Shown here piece by piece: positions 1-5,181 of a DNA stretch of 5,181 bases. Origin of the DNA: an uncultured Paenibacillaceae bacterium (lineage in GTDB: Bacteria; Bacillota; Bacilli; Paenibacillales; CALAME01). Each line of letters starts with the position of its first letter. Position 1 is the stretch's first letter. The DNA lies in NCBI GenBank assembly GCA_937983035.1, contig CALKAN010000375.1:1-5181 (forward strand). Direction: 5' to 3'. The position numbers were made by a program, and so were the translations under genes. The notes below the pieces were generated by a model. It did no database searches. It saw only the letters and a list, made by a program, of their open reading frames with translations, and had not been told where the DNA came from.

Positions 1-924
1 CTCTAAATCTTCTTTCGGAATAAAGCGCAGCGCGGCGGAATTGATGCAATACCGAAGCCCGCCTTTATCCACCGGCCCGTCATCGAACACATGGCCAAGG
101 TGCGAATCTGCCCCTAAGCTTCTCACTTCCGTGCGAATCATGCCATGGCTCGTGTCCAGCCGCTCCTTAATCAAATCTGGGCGAAGCGGCTTTGTAAAGC
201 TGGGCCAGCCGCAGCCGGCGTCGTATTTGTCAAGCGAACTGAACAACGGTTCGCCAGAAACGATATCTACGTAAATTCCTTCTTCTTCATGATCCCAATA
301 TTCATTTTGAAACGGCGGCTCTGTACCGTCATTTTGCGTCACTTCGTATTGCATCGGAGTCAGCCGTTCGCGAAGTTTGTCTTTGTCCACTTTCATCCTC
401 CAATTTTCTTGAATGAATTGCTCCCTTCCGGAGCCTTGCCGGTACAGCCTGTAGTGCAGCGGATTTTTCTTGTGGTAATTTTGATGATATTCTTCTGCCG
501 GATAAAACTCTGTTGCCGGCCTGATTTCTGTCACGATCGGCTTGGAGAACTTTCCGCTTTCCTCCAGTTCCCGCTTCGATGCCTCTGCTTCAATCCGCTG
601 CTGCTCATTGTGATAAAAGATCGCCGTTTTGTACGATTCCCCTCTGTCGTTAAACTGACCGCCCGGATCGGTCGGATCAATTTGCCGCCAGAATATATCC
701 AGCAATTTTCGATACGGAAACTTTTTTGGATCAAACGTAATTTGCACGGCTTCCACATGTCCCGTCGTGTTCGAACAAACTTGTTCGTACGTCGGGTTCG
801 GCACATGGCCCCCGGTATATCCTGACACCACTTTTTCGATGCCGGGCAATTCTTCAAACGGACTGACCATGCACCAAAAGCATCCGCCGGCAAATGTTGC
901 CTTTTGCAATTCGTTCTCCTTCAT
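1..924 (-). CDS. msrAB: Peptide methionine sulfoxide reductase MsrA-MsrB fusion (C-terminus cut by window edge)
   Basis: Reduces both diastereomers of methionine sulfoxide in proteins: MsrA acts on the S form, MsrB on the R form. My translation of the minus strand gives 308 codons open to position 1. The MsrA domain spans about residues 8-165, with the GCFWC motif (catalytic Cys15, also Cys18) and Cys50; either of the latter could be the resolving cysteine. The MsrB domain spans about residues 185-308, with GCGWPSF (Cys238, likely resolving), SHLGHVF (274-280) and RYCINS (catalytic Cys293). The two zinc-binding CxxC pairs of many MsrB proteins are replaced by non-cysteine residues, so this is the zinc-free form. 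By family length only some 10-20 residues should be missing beyond the edge. It is the last visible gene of the operon, 5 bp after the sulfatase stop. The ATG start has only a GGGGG stretch as a ribosome site. A TTG at 909-907 has AAGGAG six bases upstream and is a real alternative. Cytoplasmic; no signal peptide. Confidence 0.96.
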   Translation of the reverse strand, partial: MKENELQKATFAGGCFWCMVSPFEELPGIEKVVSGYTGGHVPNPTYEQVCSNTTGHVEAVQITFDPKKFPYRKLLDIFWRQIDPTDPGGQFNDRGESYKTAIFYHNEQQRIEAEASKRELEESGKFSKPIVTEIRPATEFYPAEEYHQNYHKKNPLHYRLYRQGSGREQFIQENWRMKVDKDKLRERLTPMQYEVTQNDGTEPPFQNEYWDHEEEGIYVDIVSGEPLFSSLDKYDAGCGWPSFTKPLRPDLIKERLDTSHGMIRTEVRSLGADSHLGHVFDDGPVDKGGLRYCINSAALRFIPKEDLE

Positions 925-929
925 CTCGA

Positions 930-2438
930 TCAAGCCCCCGAAATTCGCGGCATTGGCATCGGTTCTTTGCCAAGTTCCGCCCAGATGTATTTCATCAGCA
1001 ATTCCATCTTTAATTGACTTGCGTTTGGATCGTCCCATAAATTGTTCAGCTCATTTGGATCTTCCTGCAAATCAAAAATTTCTCCATATGTTTGATTATA
1101 ATATACGGTAATTTTATATCTTTGATCCACGTATGTTTTTTGATGTATTGTCGTCGGCTCATGCCGGAATTCGCAAATCGCGTGCGTGCGCACATTTTTT
1201 TTGTTTCCGAGCCATACGTCTTTTTGACTGATGCCTGTCATATGTTTCGGAATCTCAATGCCGCAAAAATCTAAAAATGTCGGAGCCAAATCGACGAGAG
1301 ATTGAATTTCGTCGGACACTTGGCCTGCCGGAATCTGGTTCGGATAACGAGCAATAAACGGCACTCTGATTAAATCCTCATAATGGAATCCGCCCTTGAA
1401 CTGCAGTCCGTGCTGACCGTAGAAATGACCGTGATCGCTCGTGAAAACGACAATCGTCTCATCCGCAATTCCGAGTTCATCCAGCTTGTCCAATATTTTG
1501 CCAACATATTTGTCAAGCATGCTGACCATGCCGTAATAAGTCGCGACCAGTCTCTTCCGCTCTTGTTCGGGCAGCAAGTGAGAGTGGTAGCCGTGAGTGC
1601 CAAAGCCGGTTTCCTTTAAATGAGAAAAGTCCGGTTTTTCTTCTTGCGTCATGCGAAAATGCGGCGGGTTTTTGTCATGTTCTCCGGGAGTCACTTCCGG
1701 AATCGTCAATTGATCCGGATCATACATCGTATCCCATGGCTCAGGCACTAAGTAAGGCGGATGCGGGTCAAAAAAGCTGGACCACAGGAAGAACGATTCC
1801 CCGTTTTTCGTATATTGCTCAAGCAATGCGTTCGTCCGCTCCGCAATCCACGTATTGTAATGATACTCCTCGGGAATCGGCCATTTATGCAGTTCTTTCG
1901 GGCTCATCGTTCCCGTCGGCGGACGGAAATAATCACGCCAATTTTTCAATCCCTTTTCTTCCATCCAAATGGCATAGTGCTGTCCGACTAAATGTTCATT
2001 CGTATGATTTCGGGCCAGTTCCACATGTTCAAATCCATAATAAGGCTGGTCAAACTGTCTCCAAAAATCAAGATCTTGCAAAAGCGGATAAGACTCGAGC
2101 GACTCATATTCCTCTGTGGAAGCCGTCGGTTGGAAGTGCGCCTTCCCAACGAGCGCTGTTCGGTAACCAGCCGCCTGGAAATCTTCACCGACCGTGTGCC
2201 GGTCTTCCAGCAACTTCGTCCCAAGCGTCCAAGCGCCGTGCTGACTCGGATATTGTCCAGTAATAATCGAAGCACGAGTCGGGGTGCAAGTAGGATTCGG
2301 ACAATAAGCTCGGTTGAACAACATGCCTTCCTTCGCTAAACGATCCAGATTAGGCGTATGGATTTCCGGGTTGAGCACTCCCAGCGTGTTCCAATGTTGT
2401 TGATCGCTTGTAATTAACAAAACGTTAGGTCTCTTCAT
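930..2438 (-). CDS. Type I (Cys-type) sulfatase family hydrolase
   Basis: Alkaline-phosphatase-superfamily sulfatase of 502 residues, expected to hydrolyse a sulfate ester; the substrate cannot be told. The formylglycine signature is complete: residues 49-61 read PTCTPTRASIITG, with Cys51 the residue converted to formylglycine. Likely Ca-binding residues are Asp12 and Gln13 in the N-terminal SDQQ, and Asp335-His336 in TSDHGHFYGQHG. Other active-site candidates are Arg55, Lys99/His101 (GKAHF, where many sulfatases have GKWHL), His226 in DPHPPY and Lys348 in FKGG. There is no signal peptide, so it should act in the cytoplasm on an imported or internal substrate. The start is supported by AGGAGG at 2446-2451, seven bases upstream. 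The gene lies 52 bp after the monooxygenase and 5 bp before msrAB, consistent with one operon. No formylglycine-generating enzyme or anaerobic maturase is in this window. A phosphonate monoester or phosphodiester hydrolase activity in the same superfamily remains possible. Confidence 0.93.
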   Translation of the reverse strand: MKRPNVLLITSDQQHWNTLGVLNPEIHTPNLDRLAKEGMLFNRAYCPNPTCTPTRASIITGQYPSQHGAWTLGTKLLEDRHTVGEDFQAAGYRTALVGKAHFQPTASTEEYESLESYPLLQDLDFWRQFDQPYYGFEHVELARNHTNEHLVGQHYAIWMEEKGLKNWRDYFRPPTGTMSPKELHKWPIPEEYHYNTWIAERTNALLEQYTKNGESFFLWSSFFDPHPPYLVPEPWDTMYDPDQLTIPEVTPGEHDKNPPHFRMTQEEKPDFSHLKETGFGTHGYHSHLLPEQERKRLVATYYGMVSMLDKYVGKILDKLDELGIADETIVVFTSDHGHFYGQHGLQFKGGFHYEDLIRVPFIARYPNQIPAGQVSDEIQSLVDLAPTFLDFCGIEIPKHMTGISQKDVWLGNKKNVRTHAICEFRHEPTTIHQKTYVDQRYKITVYYNQTYGEIFDLQEDPNELNNLWDDPNASQLKMELLMKYIWAELGKEPMPMPRISGA

Positions 2439-2445
2439 ATGCTCT

Positions 2446-2451
2446 CCTCCT
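2446..2451 (-). promoter_or_regulatory. Ribosome binding site of the sulfatase gene
   Basis: On the minus strand AGGAGG ends seven bases before the ATG at 2438. It is a perfect Shine-Dalgarno core and fixes the sulfatase start. The rest of the 52-bp gap (2439-2490) is AT-rich and shows no hairpin or terminator, which supports read-through from the monooxygenase gene. Confidence 0.85.
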
Positions 2452-2490
2452 GATATGATTTTATTTGTTCTATGGATGATTGGTTAAAAA

Positions 2491-3498
2491 TTAAATCATG
2501 TCAAAAGTTTCTGCTATCAGTTCATAAGATCTGTGACGAGCCGCTTCATCGTGAATCGGGCTGTTGATTAAAATTTCTCCGGCCTGATATTGTTCCGCAA
2601 GCTGCAACAGTTGTTCTTTCACTTGCTCCGGCGTTCCGATCACTCTGCGCTGCCGCGTTTGTTCGATATGCATGCGGTCTAATTCGGAATAAGGATAATC
2701 CAGTGCTGTTTGAACAGACGGCAAATGCGGAATTTCTTTGCCGGTGCGAATGCTCAAGAACAATAAATCGCTGCTCTTGGCGAGCAGGTCGGCTTCTTCT
2801 TCGGTTTCGGCACAGATGACCAATGAAGCGATCATCGTTCTCGGCGGCTCTTGCAGCACCGGATTAGGCTCAAAATGGTCCAAATAATATCGCATCGCCT
2901 CTTGACCGCCCGGCGTGCCGAAAAACTCGGCAAATGCATACGCTGTTCCAAGCTGTGCAGCCAATCGAGCGCTTTCACCGCTTGAACCGAGCAGCCATAT
3001 TTCCGGAGCGGTCGGAATGTCGGGCACAGCCAGCAAATGCTCAAACGGATGGCCTTCAGGCATCGCATTGTAGAAATATCCGATGATGTCCATCACTTGC
3101 CGAGGATACTGATTGACATCGACATATTTATCCTGCTGCAAAGCTCTCGTCGCCAGCGGCATTCCCCCTGGCGCCCGGCCCAGGCCGAGATCGACTCGTC
3201 CGGGATGAAGCGCTTCAATGAGGCGGAAGTTTTCCGCTACTTTGTAAGCACTGTAATGCGGCAGCATGATTCCGCCGGATCCGACTCGAATGCTCGAAGT
3301 AGCAGCCGCCAAGTGAGGGATCAATACTTCTGGACTTGAAAAGGCGATCGCGCGCATCGCATGATGCTCAGAAACCCAAAATCTCTTGTATCCCAGCTCT
3401 TCTGTTCTTTGCGCCAAACGGGTTGATTCTTTCAAAGCATCTGAAACGGTCCTGCCTTCGCTGACATATACTTGATCCAGAACACCAAGCTCAACCAT
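2491..3498 (-). CDS. Luciferase-like (LLM class) flavin-dependent monooxygenase, group 1
   Basis: A 335-residue flavin-dependent oxidoreductase of the bacterial-luciferase fold (TIM barrel), which uses reduced FMN and O2 to oxidise an unknown substrate. Family marks from the chosen start: LGVLDQVYVSEGRT near residues 4-17, WVSEHH (41-46), RVGSGGIMLPHYS (71-83), GRVDLGLGRAPGG (100-112) and the flavin-phosphate loop LLGSSGESARLA (169-180). These fit the 'luciferase family oxidoreductase, group 1' proteins of bacilli (YwcH type). The reading frame is open back to 3564, but the family N-terminus (M-x-LGVLDQ) and an AAAGGA site about ten bases upstream favour the ATG at 3498. An ATG at 3504, two codons earlier, is the alternative. 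The start overlaps the upstream FrnE-like gene by 8 bp, so translation is probably coupled. Such enzymes need a separate flavin reductase. The gene at 4362-4931 is a candidate, though this is unproven. Confidence 0.92.
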   Translation of the reverse strand: MVELGVLDQVYVSEGRTVSDALKESTRLAQRTEELGYKRFWVSEHHAMRAIAFSSPEVLIPHLAAATSSIRVGSGGIMLPHYSAYKVAENFRLIEALHPGRVDLGLGRAPGGMPLATRALQQDKYVDVNQYPRQVMDIIGYFYNAMPEGHPFEHLLAVPDIPTAPEIWLLGSSGESARLAAQLGTAYAFAEFFGTPGGQEAMRYYLDHFEPNPVLQEPPRTMIASLVICAETEEEADLLAKSSDLLFLSIRTGKEIPHLPSVQTALDYPYSELDRMHIEQTRQRRVIGTPEQVKEQLLQLAEQYQAGEILINSPIHDEAARHRSYELIAETFDMI

Positions 3499-4213
3499 CA
3501 GCATTCTTTCCTTTTTCAGGCATGATGCACCCGTCATCCGTGCATGCCTCATCGGCATTGCCAATGACGGTCAGCGGCTTGTTTTCTTCCCATGCTTTTT
3601 GGAGGGCTTGCAAAAACAGTTCGGCAGGTTGGGCGCCTGAAACAGCATACTTGCGATTGATGACAAAGAACGGCACCCCTCTGACTTGAAGAGCAGCTGC
3701 TTCTTGTTGATCGCGGCGAACGCTGTCCCCATAATCATCGGAAGCAAGCATGCGCTTCACTTCTTCCCGGTCTAATCCGACTTCAGCCGCAAGTTCAATA
3801 AGCACTTCATGTTTTCCAAGATGCTTCACTTCGGTAAAATGCGCTTTCAGAAGACGTTCCGTCATTTCTTCCAATTTTCCTTTCGCTGCCGCATAGTGAG
3901 CAAGACGGTGCGCATCGAACGTATTCGTTTGGATCGCTTCTTCTAACCGGTAATCCAGACCAACTTCCTTTGCTTGCAGCGAAATTTGTCTCGTATTTTC
4001 CTTTGCTTGTTCGCGGGTCATGCCATATTTTGCAACCAGCATATCGATGGTGTTTGGATTATGGTCCCGCTTCGCGTTCGGATTCAGCTCGAAACTTTTA
4101 TAGATCACTTCTACGTTTTCTTTGTGCGGAAATTTATTCAATGCCTCTTCAAATCGGCGTTTTCCCAAATAACAAAAAGGGCAGACAAAATCTGACCATA
4201 TTTCAACTTTCAA
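3491..4213 (-). CDS. DsbA-family thiol-disulfide oxidoreductase, FrnE-like
   Basis: A 240-residue protein of the DsbA/FrnE thioredoxin-fold family, predicted to oxidise or isomerise thiols in the cytoplasm. The N-terminus MKVEIWSDFVCPFCYLGKRR carries the redox motif CPFC (Cys11-Cys14). An alpha-helical insert with NTFDAHRLAHYAA (97-109) follows. The cis-proline loop is RGVPFF (Pro181). A C-terminal tail carries a second pair, CTDDGC (Cys224-Cys229), spaced CX4C as reported for Deinococcus FrnE. The start is TTG at 4213: GGAGG lies nine bases upstream, and the family N-terminus begins exactly there. The frame is open to 4324, but that extension would run through the promoter and the preceding terminator and is not credible. 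This is the first gene of the operon; its stop overlaps the monooxygenase start. There is no signal peptide, unlike periplasmic DsbA. The physiological partner is unknown. Confidence 0.93.
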   Translation of the reverse strand: MKVEIWSDFVCPFCYLGKRRFEEALNKFPHKENVEVIYKSFELNPNAKRDHNPNTIDMLVAKYGMTREQAKENTRQISLQAKEVGLDYRLEEAIQTNTFDAHRLAHYAAAKGKLEEMTERLLKAHFTEVKHLGKHEVLIELAAEVGLDREEVKRMLASDDYGDSVRRDQQEAAALQVRGVPFFVINRKYAVSGAQPAELFLQALQKAWEENKPLTVIGNADEACTDDGCIMPEKGKNADG

Positions 4214-4221
4214 TGAAGAAA

Positions 4222-4229
4222 CCCTCCCC
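4222..4229 (-). promoter_or_regulatory. Ribosome binding site fixing the TTG start of the FrnE-like gene
   Basis: The minus strand reads GGGGAGGG here. Its GGAGG core (4223-4227) lies nine bases before the TTG at 4213. No such site stands in front of the upstream in-frame ATGs, so this site decides the start. Confidence 0.82.
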
Positions 4230-4248
4230 ATATGCGATAATGCCATAT
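4230..4248 (-). promoter_or_regulatory. Imperfect palindrome in the operon leader, possible operator
   Basis: A 19-bp imperfect inverted repeat, ATATGGCATTATCGCATAT on the minus strand, with seven of nine pairs matching around a central T. It abuts the ribosome binding site of the FrnE-like gene and lies just downstream of the candidate -10 box, at roughly +4 to +22. This is a usual place for a repressor site. It does not match the PerR, OhrR or YodB/CatR operator patterns I know. The AT-rich arms could arise by chance. Confidence 0.35.
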
Positions 4249-4258
4249 CATAAAATCT

Positions 4259-4289
4259 ATTGTACAACAAAACGGATGAAAACGCACAA
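4259..4289 (-). promoter_or_regulatory. Candidate sigma-A promoter of the four-gene operon
   Basis: On the minus strand a good -10 box TACAAT lies at 4264-4259 (five of six consensus bases). The best -35 is the weak TTGTGC at 4289-4284, with a 19-bp spacer, so the promoter may need an activator or another feature. It sits directly after the terminator of the preceding gene, and the leader to the TTG start would be about 40 nt. A promoter is required here by the layout; the exact boxes are less sure. Confidence 0.5.
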
Positions 4290-4293
4290 ACCG

Positions 4294-4343
4294 TAAAAAA
4301 AGACATCTTTCGCACATCAATCATGAAGTGCTTAAGATGTCTT
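4294..4343 (-). terminator. Intrinsic terminator after the FMN reductase gene
   Basis: The arms at 4334-4343 and 4300-4309 form a perfect 10-bp stem (AAGACATCTT with AAGATGTCTT on the minus strand). A two-by-two internal loop and a further 4-bp GCAC/GTGC stem (4328-4331 with 4312-4315) follow, with a 12-nt loop. Six or more T residues follow at once on the minus strand (4300-4295). It begins about 19 bp after the FMN reductase stop and separates that gene from the downstream operon. Confidence 0.9.
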
Positions 4344-4361
4344 CACATTACTGATCTCGAT

Positions 4362-4931
4362 CTATGAACGAACCGTTTTTAACGCGCGGCTCCAAGCAAC
4401 AACTTGGTCCAGCAGCGCTTGAACGGAATCGTTATGATGCTCGCCCGGCTTGAATTCAGAAAAGTTCTCGAAATCGGTAAACAAGGAAAGCCCGACCTGA
4501 GCGCGCACGTCTGCAATCTGAAGCTCACCCATGATCAGACGAAGGTTTTCAACGGCGCGAGCGCCAAGAAAACTGCCGTAACTGACAAAGCCGGCGGCTT
4601 TATTGTTCCATTCTTCATACAAGAAATCGATCGCATTTTTTAAGGCGCCGCTCGTAGCACGGTTGTATTCCGGCGTAACGAATATAAAACCGTCTAATGA
4701 CGCGATTTTTTCTGACCATTTTCTCGTATGTTCATTCGCATAAGATGTGGACATGGACGGCGGCACCGGCTCGTCGTACAACGGCAAATTGTAGTCTGCC
4801 AGATCGACCAGCTCAAACTGTGCGTCTGTCCGGTTCTTGGCAATGTCATATACCCATTGAGCAACTTTCGGAGCGTTGCGGCCTGGGCGCGTGCTCCCGA
4901 TGATTATTCCAATTTTATGTTTTCCCTCCAA
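4362..4931 (-). CDS. NAD(P)H-dependent FMN reductase-family flavoprotein
   Basis: Flavodoxin-fold protein of up to 189 residues that uses NAD(P)H to reduce FMN, quinones or azo/nitro compounds; the true substrate cannot be told. Marks: beta-1 plus phosphate-binding loop IGIIIGSTRPGRN (7-19), the TPEYNRATSGALKNAIDFL stretch (86-104) and the SYGSFLGARA loop (117-126). This is the NADPH_FMN_red family, which includes azoreductase-like proteins and SsuE-like reductases. The start is unclear. TTG at 4931 is the only canonical codon, since an in-frame TAG lies two codons upstream. However, that TTG has no upstream ribosome site, and GGAGGG falls just inside the first codons. That site suits initiation near codon 7 (an ATT), where homologues typically begin. 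The gene has its own terminator and so is probably monocistronic. It could supply reduced flavin to the monooxygenase at 2491-3498. Confidence 0.9.
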   Translation of the reverse strand: MEGKHKIGIIIGSTRPGRNAPKVAQWVYDIAKNRTDAQFELVDLADYNLPLYDEPVPPSMSTSYANEHTRKWSEKIASLDGFIFVTPEYNRATSGALKNAIDFLYEEWNNKAAGFVSYGSFLGARAVENLRLIMGELQIADVRAQVGLSLFTDFENFSEFKPGEHHNDSVQALLDQVVAWSRALKTVRS

Positions 4932-4946
4932 TTTAAGCTAGATGGT

Positions 4947-4975
4947 ATCGTTCATCATCGGTTATATTGTGTCAA
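4947..4975 (-). promoter_or_regulatory. Candidate promoter of the FMN reductase gene
   Basis: The minus strand carries a perfect -35 box TTGACA at 4975-4970. With a 17-bp spacer the -10 would be the poor AACGAT (4952-4947), matching only three of six bases. The placement between the upstream terminator and the gene is right, but the weak -10 means the box assignment is tentative or the promoter is regulated. Confidence 0.4.
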
Positions 4976-4996
4976 TTTGCCTCTTTTTAAACGCGT

Positions 4997-5028
4997 AAAA
5001 AAAAAGGCAGCGAATAATCGCCAGCCTT
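4997..5028 (-). terminator. Intrinsic terminator of an upstream minus-strand gene
   Basis: A hairpin pairs 5024-5028 with 5004-5008 (AAGGC/GCCTT), then has a small internal loop, then pairs 5018-5021 with 5010-5013 around a 4-nt loop. On the minus strand nine T residues follow (5005-4997). Its orientation means it ends a transcript entering from the right edge. The plus-strand side is followed by a weaker T-rich run, so some bidirectional action is possible. Confidence 0.8.
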
Positions 5029-5082
5029 CTTTTCATTGATTATATTTATGAATCAGTCCGCCTGCATCGAATCAATCGATCT

Positions 5083-5181
5083 TCATGACTCCGCCTGTGC
5101 TTGCAGATGTAACGAGATATCAAAAACGTTTACGTTGCATCTTTTCAAGACGAGGCGAACAAGTGCGGTGTAGGCAATCCA
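5083..5181 (-). CDS. Possible 3' end of a gene entering from the right edge (unrecognised)
   Basis: The minus-strand frame starting at the last base is open for 32 codons and stops with TGA at 5085-5083. The peptide begins WIAYTALVRLVLKRC and ends SLHLQAQAES. I do not recognise it. Support is indirect: a minus-strand terminator lies about 55 bp downstream, so some transcript must end here, and this is the longest of the three minus frames. The other two stop after 11 and 19 codons. A frame this short stays open by chance fairly often. Confidence 0.4.
   Translation of the reverse strand, partial: WIAYTALVRLVLKRCNVNVFDISLHLQAQAES

Noticed and set aside
145..825. A 226-codon plus-strand open frame
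   Set aside because: It lies entirely opposite msrAB, whose minus-strand frame has clear catalytic motifs. The plus-strand product has no recognisable domain and an atypical composition.
2458..2487. Possible internal promoter (TTAACC, 18-bp spacer, TAAAAT on the minus strand) before the sulfatase
   Set aside because: The -35 matches only four of six bases, the region is AT-rich, and the predicted transcript would begin right at the ribosome binding site, leaving almost no leader.
3499..3564. Extended N-terminus of the luciferase-like protein starting at 3564
   Set aside because: The extension overlaps the C-terminal coding part of the FrnE-like gene and precedes the conserved family start; the AAAGGA site points to 3498 or 3504.
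4214..4324. A 37-residue N-terminal extension of the FrnE-like protein with a hydrophobic stretch that looks like a signal peptide
   Set aside because: It would be encoded by the upstream terminator, promoter and leader. It lacks a ribosome site, and the family N-terminus begins at the TTG at 4213, which has a strong one.
5032..5055. TTCAT/ATGAA and TGATT/AATCA inverted repeats beside the terminator
   Set aside because: Short AT-rich arms with an 11-nt or longer loop and no T tract; easily explained by chance and no function suggested.
5118..5136. Catabolite-response-like site (AAAAACGTTTAC) on the plus strand
   Set aside because: It misses the outer T, G and A of the cre consensus and lies inside or beside the putative coding end with no promoter nearby.

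Overview
The window looks like chromosomal DNA from a Bacillaceae-type Firmicute. By eye the G+C content is a little under half, ribosome binding sites are strong and purine-rich, TTG start codons occur, intrinsic terminators are compact, and the proteins resemble Bacillus/Geobacillus families. I cannot name the species. All genes I can support lie on the minus strand, so transcription runs from the right edge to the left edge.

Right to left: (i) 5083-5181 holds the possible last 32 codons of a gene entering from the right, followed by an intrinsic terminator (4997-5028). (ii) A monocistronic NAD(P)H-dependent FMN reductase-family flavoprotein (4362-4931) has a candidate promoter in front and a strong terminator behind (4294-4343). 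(iii) A new promoter at about 4259-4289 and a 19-bp imperfect palindrome lead into a tight four-gene cluster. Its genes are a FrnE-like DsbA-family thiol oxidoreductase (4213-3491, TTG start), a luciferase-like flavin monooxygenase (3498-2491, overlapping the previous gene by 8 bp), a Cys-type sulfatase (2438-930), and a methionine sulfoxide reductase A-B fusion (924 to the left edge, cut off about at its C-terminus). No terminator was seen inside the cluster, and the gaps are -8, 52 and 5 bp, so it reads as one operon.

The operon combines thiol-disulfide chemistry, a flavin monooxygenase, sulfate-ester hydrolysis and repair of oxidised methionine. The gene just upstream encodes a possible source of reduced flavin. 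A shared theme of sulfur scavenging or sulfur/redox stress is plausible, but it is an inference from gene content. Every family here is known. I see no mobile element, CRISPR array, RNA gene or clearly new system. The points most worth checking are the unusual operon composition, the palindrome in its leader, and the odd translation start of the FMN reductase.
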